A DNA stretch of 64,000 bases from Paenibacillus sp. FSL K6-1330 (GCF_037976825.1 NZ_CP150269.1:2431501-2495500), one strand, 5' to 3'. Numbered from the stretch's first letter, positions 40,316 through 49,575 are shown. Notes: generated by a model not told the origin, from the sequence alone. Translations and numbers: made by a program.

Positions 40316-41431
40316 ATGCGTGATCCCAGAATTCAAAAATTGGCTCAAAATCTCGTGAACTATTCGGTAGATATGCAGCCGGGCGAAAATGTGCTCATCG
40401 AAATGATTGGATCGGAGCGCGATCTGCTGAATGCCATCATTGAGGAGGTTTCGAATCAAGGTGGCCGCCCGTTCGTGCAATTGACAGATCGCACGGTTCA
40501 ACGTGCCATGCTGAAGAACGCAAATAAGGAGCAGCTTGAGCTGTGGGCTGAGCTGGATCTTGAGCGCATGAAGAAAATGGATTGTTACATCGGTATCCGC
40601 GCAGGCGAGAACGTCAACGATATGGCTGACGTGCCTGAGGAAAACATGAAGCTGTATAATGCACTTTATTCGCACCCCGTACATAGCGAAGAGCGCGTCA
40701 AGCGTACGAAGTGGGTGGTTCTCCGCTATCCGAACGCCAGCATGGCGCAGCTTGCCAACACCAGCACCGAGGCGTTTGAGGATTTCTACTTCGATGTGTG
40801 CAATCTGGATTACTCCAAAATGGACCGCGCCCAGGATCCTTTGGCCGAGCTGATGAGAAAGACCGACAAGGTTCGCATCGTTGGACCGGGAACGGATCTC
40901 AGCTTCTCGATCAAAAACATTGGTGCAGAGAAATGCTCCGGTCAGAAGAACATTCCGGATGGCGAGGTATATACAGCGCCTGTTCGTGATTCAGTTAACG
41001 GTACAATCTCTTACAATACACCGACTCTCTACAATGGCGTAACCTTCGAGAATATTAAATTCCGCTTTGAAAACGGAAAAATTGTTGAAGCAACCGGCAG
41101 CGACACCAAACGTTTGAACGAGATTTTGGATGCGGATGAAGGTGCAAGATATATCGGCGAATTTGCCATCGGCTTCAACCCATACATTTTGACACCGATG
41201 AAAGATATTCTGTTTGATGAGAAAATCGCCGGAAGCCTGCATTTTACGCCAGGTCAAGCATATGATGTAACAGACAACGGCAATCGTTCCTCGATTCACT
41301 GGGATCTCGTTTTGATCCAGCGTCCGGAGTACGGCGGCGGGGAAATCTACTTTGATGATCGCTTGATTCGCAAGGATGGTATATTTGTTATTCCAGAACT
41401 AGCAGCGTTAAATCCGGAAAATCTTAAATAG
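40316..41431 (+). CDS. M29 family aminopeptidase (AmpS/PepS type)
   Basis: 371 residues, a leucyl aminopeptidase of the M29 thermophilic family, removing N-terminal residues from peptides with two divalent metals. Typical segments: QKLAQNLVNYSVDMQPGENV at the start, WVVLRYPNASMAQLANTSTE, the metal-binding GEVYTAPVRDSVNG (Glu), TPTLYNGV, GARYIGEFAIGFNP (Glu), and the C-terminal SIHWDLVLIQRPEYGGGEIYFD (His/Asp). It is cytoplasmic with no signal peptide. ATG 40316 with AAGGAGG eight bases upstream. It is followed at 95 bases by the HPr-like gene. Confidence 0.92.
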   Translation: MRDPRIQKLAQNLVNYSVDMQPGENVLIEMIGSERDLLNAIIEEVSNQGGRPFVQLTDRTVQRAMLKNANKEQLELWAELDLERMKKMDCYIGIRAGENVNDMADVPEENMKLYNALYSHPVHSEERVKRTKWVVLRYPNASMAQLANTSTEAFEDFYFDVCNLDYSKMDRAQDPLAELMRKTDKVRIVGPGTDLSFSIKNIGAEKCSGQKNIPDGEVYTAPVRDSVNGTISYNTPTLYNGVTFENIKFRFENGKIVEATGSDTKRLNEILDADEGARYIGEFAIGFNPYILTPMKDILFDEKIAGSLHFTPGQAYDVTDNGNRSSIHWDLVLIQRPEYGGGEIYFDDRLIRKDGIFVIPELAALNPENLK

Positions 41432-41526
41432 ATTGGAAAAAATGTTGCATAAGAAAACGGATTCAATGTATCATGAAGGTGCAGTGATGAGCTTTATTCA
41501 GATCCTAAAGTTACGGAGGGATTCGT

Positions 41527-41772
41527 ATGTCCAATAACAATCAATCTATCGTAGAAATTTCGCAAACCGCTAGCCAGTTCTCATCCTCCATCGTTTTGCA
41601 GGCAGAGAACAAGTACATTGATGTTAAGAGCATCTTGGGTCTGTTCACAACGCTTGTCAACAGCCAAAGCTATGAACTGCATGTTCATGGACCTGATGCT
41701 GATGCAGCTAAAAAAGCAATGATCGACGTATTCACCAAGCATGGTTTGAATGTATCCGTCGTGGCTGAATAA
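41527..41772 (+). CDS. HPr-like protein lacking the active-site His
   Basis: 81 residues. The C-terminal two thirds align with HPr/Crh by eye: KYIDVKSILGLFTTLV corresponds to the Ser46 region (VNAKSIMGL in Crh), and SYELHVHGPDADAAKKAMIDVF to the last strand and helix. The N-terminal HPr motif with the phosphorylated His15 (G-H-A-R-P) is absent; the first 18 residues read SIVEISQTASQF instead. It therefore cannot pass PEP-derived phosphate, but the regulatory serine is kept, as in Crh. ATG 41527, ACGGAGGG upstream. Whether it serves CcpA or another partner is open. Confidence 0.75.
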   Translation: MSNNNQSIVEISQTASQFSSSIVLQAENKYIDVKSILGLFTTLVNSQSYELHVHGPDADAAKKAMIDVFTKHGLNVSVVAE

Positions 41773-41781
41773 CAGTCGCCC

Positions 41782-41817
41782 AAAACACCCCTCCATAGAA
41801 TGGAAGGGTGTTTTTTC
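41782..41817 (+). terminator. terminator after the HPr-like gene
   Basis: AACACCCCTCCAT / ATGGAAGGGTGTT hairpin followed by TTTTT. Confidence 0.88.
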
Positions 41818-41922
41818 GTAGAGAAAGGGTCTATTTTGTTCAGGTCCTTGTATTGAGAAACGATTTCGACTAATATTAAAGGTAGTAACTGTGCTGTGAT
41901 TTTTGACATAGGGGGGAAGATC

Positions 41923-42210
41923 ATGACTTCATCTGATTTACAGGAACAGCTGAATTTAAAAGCGATCAGTCTTCTTCATGAAGATGCAGATAAAATCCTA
42001 AAGCTTATTGAAGTACAGATGGAGAATCTGGCGACCCGTTATTGCCCTCTCTATGAGGAAGTGCTGGATACCCAAATGTACGGTTTTTCAAAAGAGGTTG
42101 ATTTCGCGGTGCGGGCCGGGCTTCTTCCGGAAAGTACGGGAAAGCAGCTGATCAGCAAGCTTGAACGCAATCTGGCGGTCCTGTACGAAGCCATGAATCA
42201 ATCCAAATAG
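41923..42210 (+). CDS. ylaN: YlaN family protein (DUF1507)
   Basis: 95 residues. The family pattern is plain: [20 protein letters not shown], then [28 protein letters not shown] and [12 protein letters not shown]. YlaN is a small helical dimer; in Bacillus and Staphylococcus it has been linked to iron homeostasis through Fur, and is conditionally essential. ATG 41923 with GGGGGG eight bases upstream. As in B. subtilis, it lies near ftsW (2 kb away, opposite strand here). A 6-pair CCTGTA-TTCG-TACAGG hairpin follows the stop directly, before the terminator. Confidence 0.93.
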   Translation: MTSSDLQEQLNLKAISLLHEDADKILKLIEVQMENLATRYCPLYEEVLDTQMYGFSKEVDFAVRAGLLPESTGKQLISKLERNLAVLYEAMNQSK

Positions 42211-42238
42211 CCTGTATTCGTACAGGCGCATACATAGA

Positions 42239-42278
42239 GAAACGCATGTCGCACTCAGGCGGCATGCGTTTTTTTCTT
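42239..42278 (+). terminator. terminator after ylaN
   Basis: AAACGCATGtCGC / GGCGGCATGCGTTT hairpin and TTTTTT. Confidence 0.85.
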
Positions 42279-42336
42279 GTGAATTATCGCACACGATGTA
42301 GGCAACTGTGTGGGCTTCCCCTTCCTTACATTACAT

Positions 42337-43410
42337 TTAGACGAGGAAGAACGAGACGCCTAGTATGACGTACACGGCGAGCAGCAGAAGGCCTTCATAC
42401 CAGTTGGAGGCACCGTCTTGCGTAATGGATCTGGCAATGAATACGGCGACACCGATAGCAACCAGCTCCAGCGTGGTAAACACAATATCCATCGTATCCC
42501 CAAGGAAGAAGCTGATGAACACGAGCACGGGAGCAACAAACAGGGCAATCTGCAGGCTGCTGCCAACGGCAATTTCAACGGCTGCGCCGATTTTGTTCTT
42601 CATGGCGAGCATAATGGCTGCACTGTGCTCGGCTGCGTTACCGATAATCGCTACAAGGAATGCACCGATAAACAGTTCGCTAAGGCCATACTCGTGGCTG
42701 ATAGGCTCAAGCACCCCCACAAGCCATTCACTGACAAACGCAACCATCACCGTAGCGACAACGAGGTACAGTATTGAGCGTTTCTTGGACCAGACGGGAC
42801 CGTGCTCGTGCGGCAGCGCATCCTGATCGTTATCGTCGCTGACATCCGCCAAATAGTTCTTGTGGGTGATCATCGAGAACCCCAGCCATGCGATGTAGGC
42901 TACGATCAGAATTCCCGCCACAATGAGGCTGAGCGTCTTGGTCTCACTCTCCGTAATGGAGTGGGTATTCAGAAAGACAGCAGGGATAAACAGGGCGATA
43001 ATCGCCAGCGTCATCAGGGATCCGTTCAGACCTGCCAGCGTCACGTTGTATTTTTGGATTTTAAATTTGAGGCCCCCGGCAAACAGGCTAAGTCCGAGGA
43101 CGAGCAGCAGGTTGCCGATAATGGAGCCGGTGATGCTTGCTTTCACCATATCGTACAAGCCTTCCTTGATCAGCAGGATGGCAATGATCAGCTCCGCCGC
43201 GTTACCGAAGGTGGCGTTCAGGAATCCCCCGAGCCGTTGACCGGCGTAATGCGCAACGCTTTCGGTTGCTTTGCCAAGGAAACCGGCGACAAAAATAACT
43301 GAGATGGCAGACAGAATGAATTGGAGTGTGAAGTTCCAATTCGCAAAATGCCCCAGCGCACTAAGCAAAAAAGTGAAGATGAGCAGCGCGGGGTTTAGCC
43401 ATTTTTTCAT
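42337..43410 (-). CDS. cax: calcium/proton exchanger (CaCA, Cax type)
   Basis: 357 residues, about eleven membrane helices arranged as two inverted halves. Each half holds the alpha-repeat acid motif of Cax antiporters: GGFLNATFGNAAELIIAIL in the first and GAFLVAIIGNAAEHSAAIM in the second. The acidic loop between halves (DVSDDNDQDALPHEHG) is normal for the family. It exports Ca2+ in exchange for H+. I chose ATG 43410 (MKKWLNPALL), with AAGGTAGG eight bases upstream; the GTG three codons earlier lies in the binding site. Monocistronic. Confidence 0.93.
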   Translation of the reverse strand: MKKWLNPALLIFTFLLSALGHFANWNFTLQFILSAISVIFVAGFLGKATESVAHYAGQRLGGFLNATFGNAAELIIAILLIKEGLYDMVKASITGSIIGNLLLVLGLSLFAGGLKFKIQKYNVTLAGLNGSLMTLAIIALFIPAVFLNTHSITESETKTLSLIVAGILIVAYIAWLGFSMITHKNYLADVSDDNDQDALPHEHGPVWSKKRSILYLVVATVMVAFVSEWLVGVLEPISHEYGLSELFIGAFLVAIIGNAAEHSAAIMLAMKNKIGAAVEIAVGSSLQIALFVAPVLVFISFFLGDTMDIVFTTLELVAIGVAVFIARSITQDGASNWYEGLLLLAVYVILGVSFFLV

Positions 43411-43597
43411 AATCGACACCTACCTTATGATTTATGTATTGATGAGTTCTTGCGAGCGGAAACGACGATTCTCGTATCGCTTTTTACAATATACCCAAAT
43501 TTTTCGGAAAATTATCCTTCTTTTCAGAAAGGAGCATTTGCTTTTTAGGTCCGTTACCATTTACAATAACGGATAATGAGGTGAAGGAGGAAATGGC

Positions 43598-43984
43598 ATG
43601 ACGGAACAACTTCAACTGGATAACGGTTTGATTCGAATATCGGATGATGTCGTCTCGAAAATTGCCGGATTAGCTGCCTTGGAAACCCCAGGTATTGCAG
43701 CAATGTCCGGTGGATTGTCCGAGGGCTGGGCTAAGCGACTGAGCGGCAAAAATGTGCAAAAGGGTGTTACCGTAGAAGTAGGTCAGCTGGAAGCGGCGAT
43801 TGACCTGCGGATTATCGTGCTTTATGAGACACCCATACATGAAGTGTGCCGCATGCTTCAACAGAATGTCCGCGAAGCTGTCGAGAGCATGACAGGACTT
43901 CGTGTGGTTGAGGTCAATGTGAAGGTCGAAGGCGTAGCTTTCAAAGACGATGAAATCGACGATATTCAGCTTCGAGCTAAATAA
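43598..43984 (+). CDS. Asp23/Gls24 family envelope stress protein
   Basis: 128 residues. Asp23 pattern: GLIRISDDVVSKIAGLAALETPGIAAMSGG, then GVTVEVGQLEAAIDLRIIVLYETPIHEVCRMLQ and GLRVVEVNVKVEGV. The closest subtype is YqhY/YloU; these proteins associate with the membrane or with lipid metabolism. ATG 43598 with AAGGAGG eight bases upstream. It is the only gene on its strand here and converges on ftsW, sharing its terminator. Confidence 0.92.
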   Translation: MTEQLQLDNGLIRISDDVVSKIAGLAALETPGIAAMSGGLSEGWAKRLSGKNVQKGVTVEVGQLEAAIDLRIIVLYETPIHEVCRMLQQNVREAVESMTGLRVVEVNVKVEGVAFKDDEIDDIQLRAK

Positions 43985-44027
43985 GACGTACTATAGGGGA
44001 TCCGTTCCCCGCTGATGATGAAAACAA

Positions 44028-44064
44028 GAAAAAAGACTACCCGATTGCCCGGTAGTCTTTTTTA
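44028..44064. terminator. bidirectional terminator inside the end of ftsW
   Basis: AAAAAAGACTACC (44029-44041) / GGTAGTCTTTTTT (44051-44063). The left arm carries the ftsW stop codon (44037-44039) and the right arm codes for its last residues. Confidence 0.9.
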
Positions 44065-45254
44065 ATTACGGATTTAACCTGCTCCTCTTTCATCGGACGG
44101 TTGCTGTCCCTGGATATGCTAAGCACGATTCCCATGCTCAGCATCATAACCAGCAGCGAGGATCCGCCATAACTGATGAATGGGAGGGTAACGCCCGTTA
44201 TCGGGATGGTATTGGTAACCCCACCGATATTGATGAAGGCCTGTATGGCGATTAGTCCCATGATGCCGACGCCGGTCAAGGTTCCGAACGGATCCGAGCA
44301 GCGAAGCGACACAATGATCCCTCGCAGGATAAAGTATAAGTAGAGCAGGAGGAATATCGCAGTTCCGATAAAACCGAATTCTTCGCCGATGACCGAAAAG
44401 ATAAAGTCATTGTAAGGATTCGGCAGGTAATGCAGCTTCTGCACACTCTCCCCGTAACCGGCTCCAGTGACACCGCCCTGGCCGATGGCGATCAGCGATT
44501 GCACCAAGTTGTAGCCCGTGTCCGACTCATCGTGGAACGGGTCCATGAAAGCCTCGATCCGGCCCATCTTGTAGTTCTTGGAAGCCTGCTCCTGATCTCC
44601 GCTGGAGTTAAAGAGTGCACCGACGCCCAGAGTGAGTACCAGGCCAAGCGCGACAAGCGAGATACATCCCAGGATATGCTTGAGGCTGGCGCCGCCAGCA
44701 TAGATCAGCAGCCCGCTCGTAGCCACGAGGATGAAGCAGGAACCTAAATCCGGCTGAAGCATGATAAGTCCCGCTACGACCCCTACAATAATGAGTACGG
44801 GGAAGAAACCGCCCTTCCATTGACGGATTCGTTCCCCTTTTTTGGTAATCAGCGCTGCCAGATAGACAATGGTCGCAATTTTGGCCAGTTCGGTCGGCTG
44901 TATGCCGAATTTTCCCAGGTTAAACCAGCTTGTGGCTCCGTTGGTCGCGGAACCGATGATCACCACAAGAATCAGCAACATCAAGGTTAGAAAAAACACC
45001 GGTATGAATAGCTGCTTGTATTTCTTATAGTTGATGTTCATGGCAACAAACATAACCAACGTGCCAAGGACGGCAAACGCGACTTGCCGCTTCGTAAAAT
45101 GCAGCGGATCGTTATTGAATTTTTCATTGAAAACGGCCAAGCTGGAGCTGGAACTGAACACCATGATCAGTCCGAATCCCACTAACAGCAAGGTAAGGAT
45201 CAGCAGTTGAAAATCAGGCGTCCCTCTCTTCGGCTGAGGTTTGGTCGTATTCAT
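44037..45254 (-). CDS. ftsW: FtsW/RodA/SpoVE family glycosyltransferase
   Basis: 405 residues, ten membrane helices; SEDS peptidoglycan polymerase for division or elongation. Conserved parts: FGIQPTELAKIATIVYLA, MLQPDLGSCFIL, the long extracytoplasmic loop with MDPFHDESDTGYNLVQSLIAIGQGG, LPNPYNDFIFSVIGEEFGFIG, and PITGVTLPFISYGGSSLL at the end. The sequence order near ylaN points to FtsW instead of RodA or SpoVE. ATG 45254; the YugN-like gene is 11 bases upstream on the same strand. The last eight codons (IKKDYRAIG) form the terminator hairpin. Confidence 0.92.
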   Translation of the reverse strand: MNTTKPQPKRGTPDFQLLILTLLLVGFGLIMVFSSSSSLAVFNEKFNNDPLHFTKRQVAFAVLGTLVMFVAMNINYKKYKQLFIPVFFLTLMLLILVVIIGSATNGATSWFNLGKFGIQPTELAKIATIVYLAALITKKGERIRQWKGGFFPVLIIVGVVAGLIMLQPDLGSCFILVATSGLLIYAGGASLKHILGCISLVALGLVLTLGVGALFNSSGDQEQASKNYKMGRIEAFMDPFHDESDTGYNLVQSLIAIGQGGVTGAGYGESVQKLHYLPNPYNDFIFSVIGEEFGFIGTAIFLLLYLYFILRGIIVSLRCSDPFGTLTGVGIMGLIAIQAFINIGGVTNTIPITGVTLPFISYGGSSLLVMMLSMGIVLSISRDSNRPMKEEQVKSVIKKDYRAIG

Positions 45255-45265
45255 AATGTTCGACC

Positions 45266-45613
45266 TTACGCTTCCAGAAGAGCTTTGAGCTCTTGAAGCT
45301 TCTTGGTAGCCACATTCATAACGGGCTGTGGAGCCATGGATTCATACTCAAGTCCGTGCGGGAACGTGGCTCTACCCAGGTATACCGCTTCGATTTTGAG
45401 GATGGCGTCCGGTTTTTCGAGCTTGCCTTCAACAGCGCGGGTGTTAATGCGCAGGAAGTATTCAGCCTGATTTTTTTTATCTTCGATTTTCAAGTCATAT
45501 GTAGCGCGGTAGTATTCCCACTGCCAACGAATGAAGCCTACTTTCTCGGCACATTCATCAAGGTAAGCTAAATCGCTGTGCAATTCGTCCAAGCCTGTAT
45601 TTTCGAAAATCAT
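45266..45613 (-). CDS. YugN-like family protein
   Basis: 115 residues matching the YugN-like family (PF08868): LHSDLAYLDECAEKVGFIRWQWEYYRATYD, then AEYFLRINTRAVEGKLEKPDAILKIEAVYLGRATFPHGLEYE. The structure is known for the family; function is not. It is 11 bases upstream of ftsW on the same strand, so the two are likely one transcript. ATG 45613 with AAGGGGG upstream. Confidence 0.88.
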   Translation of the reverse strand: MIFENTGLDELHSDLAYLDECAEKVGFIRWQWEYYRATYDLKIEDKKNQAEYFLRINTRAVEGKLEKPDAILKIEAVYLGRATFPHGLEYESMAPQPVMNVATKKLQELKALLEA

Positions 45614-45865
45614 GTGGTTGTAACCCCCTTAATAGTCCTTGCAAAGTTCTTTAATATGATAGTATGTTTCAGGAACTTGTGCAAGCCTGTACCGCCCGTC
45701 ACGCTTCAATTGAGACCTTTTATCCAGGGTGAGATTTTGATAACGACAGGCATTCTTCTTTTCTGCTAAAATAAAAGGAAGTGAAAACGCTGTGAAATGT
45801 ACGCTTTCCATCCTGGTGGTTATATATTCATAGGACTTCAATTAAGCGAAGGGTGGATATGGCCA

Positions 45866-46375
45866 ATGAATCGCGTCGTTTACCGCACGGATTATTATGT
45901 AGTGGAAGAGAACGGGCAGCAGGAAATTGTCGTGATCGACCGGATTCCGGAATCGGCAGCGGTTGTGGCCGTTCATCAAGGTTGTCTGCTCTTGGTATGC
46001 CAGCACCGGGAAGCGGTTGATAAGATCACCTGGGAGCTTCCCGGCGGAACGGTGAAACCGGGTGAGGAACGGAAGTTTGCCGTTAAGCGGGAGCTTGAGG
46101 AAGAGGCAGGCGTGCTGTGCAAGGACCTGTCCTACATGGGCAGTGCTTATCCGATGGCTTCTCTGGCCAACCGGAACGTTCATTTTTATTTCACCGACGA
46201 TTTGAAGGTGTCCGGCAGCCAAGAGTCGAATCAAGATGAGGACGAAGATGTTAGAGCTGTGTGGGTCCCGCTCAGGGATGTATATCGCAAGATCAAGGAA
46301 GGCGGCCGAATGGATGCCATGGTTGGGCACGGACTGCTGCTGAGCAAGCTTTACGGATTTCTTGCGATCGATTGA
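45866..46375 (+). CDS. NUDIX hydrolase (ADP-ribose pyrophosphatase-like)
   Basis: 169 residues. The Nudix box is complete: GGTVKPGEERKFAVKRELEEEAGV (Gly at about 73, REL-x-EE-x-G core). Preceding WELPGG is typical of the ADP-ribose/sugar-nucleotide branch, and MGSAYPMASLANRNVHFYFTDDL follows as in NudF-like enzymes. Mg2+-dependent cleavage of a nucleoside diphosphate-X substrate; which one is unknown. I chose ATG 45866 (MNRVVYRTDYY), with AAGGGTGG nine bases upstream, over the extension from 45797. The amidohydrolase gene starts 30 bases downstream, so they may be co-transcribed. Confidence 0.9.
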   Translation: MNRVVYRTDYYVVEENGQQEIVVIDRIPESAAVVAVHQGCLLLVCQHREAVDKITWELPGGTVKPGEERKFAVKRELEEEAGVLCKDLSYMGSAYPMASLANRNVHFYFTDDLKVSGSQESNQDEDEDVRAVWVPLRDVYRKIKEGGRMDAMVGHGLLLSKLYGFLAID

Positions 46376-46405
46376 GCCGCATATAGCGGGGGAGGATGAT
46401 GGAAC

Positions 46406-47578
46406 TTGACGAAGGAAGCATTTTGGGAACAATGGTATCCACGGATGGTGGAGTGGCGTCGTCATTTACATATGCACCCGGAACTTTCGTTCCAGGAGAA
46501 GGAAACTTCGACATTTATAGCAACCCGGCTGCAGGAGCTGGGCCTTGCGGTCAAGACAGGTGTGGGCGGGCATGGCGTTATAGGAATTATAAAAGGAGAT
46601 ACACCTGGCAAGACCGTTGTGCTGCGTTCTGATATGGATGCGCTGCCGATTGAAGACGGCAAGAGCTGCGAGTACAAATCCCGGGTGCAAGGCGTGATGC
46701 ACGCTTGCGGGCATGATGGGCATACCTCCATGCTGCTGGGGGCAGCTGCTTATTACAGCACGTATCCTGAAGAAGTCCAGGGCGAAATTCGTTTTATGTT
46801 CCAGCCAGCGGAGGAAGTCTGTCCCGGCGGTGCGGTAGAGATGATCAAGGATGGAGCACTTGACGGAGCCGACGTTGTCTATGGTCTCCACTTATGGACG
46901 CCGTTTCCGGTAGGGACCGCAGCGAGCGCGCCGGGTCCGCTGATGGCTGCGGCGGATGAGTTTTTCATTGATATTACAGGGCGCGGGGGACATGGCGGTA
47001 TGCCGCATGTGACAGCCGATGCCCTGGTAGCGGGAGCAGCGCTTGTTATGCAGCTCCAAACCATTGTAAGCCGCACGGTAGATCCACTGCAGCCTGCCGT
47101 GGTTACGGTAGGAACGATGCAGGCCGGAACGGCGCAAAACGTAATTGCTTCCTCTTGCCGGATCACGGGAACGGTGCGCACCTTTGACGAACCTACCCGG
47201 ACATTGATCCGGGAGCGGATCGAACATATGACCCGGACGGTTTCTGAAACCTACGGCACGAAGGCAGCGGTCCGATATCTCGTCGGTTATCCACCCTTGG
47301 TGAATGATGAGACCGAAACCGAGCGGTTCTTCCGTACGGCACCGAAAATATTCGAAGCGGATCAGGTCAAGGTCTCGCCCAAACTGATGCCAGCGGAGGA
47401 TTTTGCCTATTACTTGATGGAAATTCCAGGCTGCTTCATTTTTGTTGGAGCCGGTAACCCGGACAAGGGGGCAATCTATCCGCATCATCACCCGATGTTC
47501 GACTTTGATGAAGATGCTATGCGTTATGGGGCGAAGCTGCTGGTCGAGATGGTGTCGAGTTATCAGAACGGGGACTAG
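46406..47578 (+). CDS. M20 family amidohydrolase (N-acyl amino acid or hippurate type)
   Basis: 390 residues, M20D peptidase group. Motifs: RRHLHMHPELSFQE at the start, LRSDMDALPIEDG, MHACGHDGHTSMLLGAA (metal ligands), FQPAEEVCPGGAVEMI (Glu general base and ligand), the dimerisation domain from about 185 to 290, and PHHHPMFDFDEDAM at the C-terminus. Cleaves an N-acyl group from amino acids or similar amides. TTG 46406 with GGGGGAGG ten bases upstream; an earlier ATG lies in another frame. Terminator follows at 47645. Confidence 0.92.
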   Translation: MTKEAFWEQWYPRMVEWRRHLHMHPELSFQEKETSTFIATRLQELGLAVKTGVGGHGVIGIIKGDTPGKTVVLRSDMDALPIEDGKSCEYKSRVQGVMHACGHDGHTSMLLGAAAYYSTYPEEVQGEIRFMFQPAEEVCPGGAVEMIKDGALDGADVVYGLHLWTPFPVGTAASAPGPLMAAADEFFIDITGRGGHGGMPHVTADALVAGAALVMQLQTIVSRTVDPLQPAVVTVGTMQAGTAQNVIASSCRITGTVRTFDEPTRTLIRERIEHMTRTVSETYGTKAAVRYLVGYPPLVNDETETERFFRTAPKIFEADQVKVSPKLMPAEDFAYYLMEIPGCFIFVGAGNPDKGAIYPHHHPMFDFDEDAMRYGAKLLVEMVSSYQNGD

Positions 47579-47644
47579 ATTTTAAGAAAATCGCAATCAT
47601 CGCGCATGAACGCTCGTCATTTGGAAATCCTATTGATCATAGGG

Positions 47645-47688
47645 GAAGTTCAGATCCATGGATATGGATGTGGACTTCTTTTTTTTAA
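47645..47688 (+). terminator. terminator after the amidohydrolase gene
   Basis: GAAGTTCAGATCCAT / ATGGATGTGGACTTC imperfect stem with a run of eight T. Confidence 0.85.
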
Positions 47689-47790
47689 CCTCCGCTATAT
47701 GCGGTCTGTCTTCTGAGAAAGTACGTTGATAGACGATTTTCTAACCTGCTATGAAAAATAAAGAGCCAAATGTTACGAGGAGGGATTAGG

Positions 47791-49575
47791 ATGCATAACA
47801 AGCCGTGCATCGTCCAGCGGGATCGGACCATCTTGCTTGAGACCGCTCATGTGGAGGCTGAGGCCGCACGCGAACAACTGGCCCAGTATGCGGAATTGAT
47901 CAAAAGTCCTACGTCTTTTCATACATATCGCCTGTCCCCGTTATCCTTATGGAACGCTGCTGCCGGAGGATTGACAGCTGAGGCGATTTGTTCGAGCCTT
48001 CAGTCGCTATCACGTTGGGATGTGCCGGCAGCCCTGCTGGAAGAGGTTATCCAGCTCGTTGGGCGTTACGGACAGCTGTCGCTGCTCCCGCATCCCACAC
48101 AGGATCGTTCATTGCTGCTACACAGCAATAGCGAAGCCCTGATGCAGGAGCTCAGGTCCAAGCGTTCCCTGATGGAAATCGGCGTTCGGTTGATTTCGGC
48201 AAACGAGGCAGAGGTGCCCTCAGACCGGCGTGGCCTATTAAAGCAGGAGTTGACCCGGCTTGGATATCCTGTGCTGGATCAGGCGGGATATTTGGACGGG
48301 CAATATCTGAACATCCTTTGGCAAGGAGAAACAACGGGTACGGAGAGAGGCGGAGGTTTAAGCGGCGGCTCAAACGATCAGCGATTCAAGCTTCGCGACT
48401 ATCAGCAGAAGGCTGCTGAGTCCTTTCGGGATATCGGCGGAGAAGGGGGGAACGGGGTGCTTGTCCTGCCCTGCGGTGCCGGGAAAACGGTGATTGGCAT
48501 CGCCGCTATGCGCGATCTGCAGTGCGAGACCCTGATTCTAACCTCCAACACAACGTCTGTAAGGCAGTGGATCGACGAGCTGTTGCAGAAAACCTCACTC
48601 TCCGCGGAGGAGATCGGTGAATACTCTGGTCAGCGCAAAGAGGTGAGGCCGGTAACGGTCGCTACCTATCACATCTTGACCCACCGACAGGGCAAGGGCG
48701 ATGAACAACAGCATATGAAGCTGTTTAATGAACGTCGCTGGGGCTTAATCATCTATGATGAGGTCCATCTCCTCCCCGCCCCGGTATTCCGTGCGACGGC
48801 CGATATTCAGGCGACCCGCAGGCTTGGTCTGACCGCCACCTTGGTTCGCGAGGATGGAAGGGAGCATGACGTGTTCTCGCTGATCGGCCCCAGACGATAT
48901 GAAATGCCGTGGAAAAGGCTGGAGGAGCAGGGCTGGATTGCTTCGGTGGACTGTATGGAGATTAAGGTGCCGCTGCCGGATGAGATAAGAGAAGCCTGCA
49001 AGACGGTAGGCAAAAGGGAGCAGTATCGGCTGGCTGCCGAGAATCCCTCCAAGCTTCGTGTGATTCGGCAGCTCGTGGATCTCCACAAGGATGCACAGAC
49101 GCTGATCATCGGGCAATACCTGGATCAGCTTCATGCCATTGCCGAGGAACTGCAGGCCCCTCTCATTACGGGGCAAATGACGCAGGATCAGCGGAATGAA
49201 TGGTATAAGGCTTTCCGGGAAGGAGCCGTCCGTGTACTTGTCGTTTCGAAAGTGGCTAACTTCGCGGTTGATCTGCCCGATGCTTCCGTCGCGATCGAGG
49301 TTTCGGGCAGTTACGGCTCACGGCAGGAGGAGGCGCAGCGCCTTGGACGCTTGCTGCGGCCGAAGCAGGGGGAGAATCGGGCTTATTTCTATGCATTGGT
49401 GACGGAGGACAGCCGGGAGGAGATGTTTGCGATCCGGCGCCAGTTGTTCCTGATTGAGCAGGGATATGAATATCACGCGATTCAAGCGAAGCATCCGGCC
49501 TCCCTTGACCTCATAGCGATGCGGCATACGCATCGCTTGCCGATTCCTGACGGGAAGGAGGCCTCGTGGAGATGA
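47791..49575 (+). CDS. XPB/ERCC3-type DNA helicase
   Basis: 594 residues, superfamily 2 helicase. The N-terminal ~205 residues form the domain typical of bacterial XPB (DUF-like, damage-recognition region); then LRDYQQKAAESF (Q-motif side), Walker A LPCGAGKT (about 226), LTSNTTSVRQWIDELL, DEVH box (about 321), GLTATLVRED with the RED motif characteristic of XPB, and motif VI EAQRLGRLLRPK. XPB in eukaryotes opens DNA in repair and transcription; the bacterial role is uncertain, but an actinobacterial homolog exists beside a partner like the next gene. ATG 47791 with GAGGAGGG upstream. Ends in an ATGA overlap with its partner. Confidence 0.9.
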   Translation: MHNKPCIVQRDRTILLETAHVEAEAAREQLAQYAELIKSPTSFHTYRLSPLSLWNAAAGGLTAEAICSSLQSLSRWDVPAALLEEVIQLVGRYGQLSLLPHPTQDRSLLLHSNSEALMQELRSKRSLMEIGVRLISANEAEVPSDRRGLLKQELTRLGYPVLDQAGYLDGQYLNILWQGETTGTERGGGLSGGSNDQRFKLRDYQQKAAESFRDIGGEGGNGVLVLPCGAGKTVIGIAAMRDLQCETLILTSNTTSVRQWIDELLQKTSLSAEEIGEYSGQRKEVRPVTVATYHILTHRQGKGDEQQHMKLFNERRWGLIIYDEVHLLPAPVFRATADIQATRRLGLTATLVREDGREHDVFSLIGPRRYEMPWKRLEEQGWIASVDCMEIKVPLPDEIREACKTVGKREQYRLAAENPSKLRVIRQLVDLHKDAQTLIIGQYLDQLHAIAEELQAPLITGQMTQDQRNEWYKAFREGAVRVLVVSKVANFAVDLPDASVAIEVSGSYGSRQEEAQRLGRLLRPKQGENRAYFYALVTEDSREEMFAIRRQLFLIEQGYEYHAIQAKHPASLDLIAMRHTHRLPIPDGKEASWR

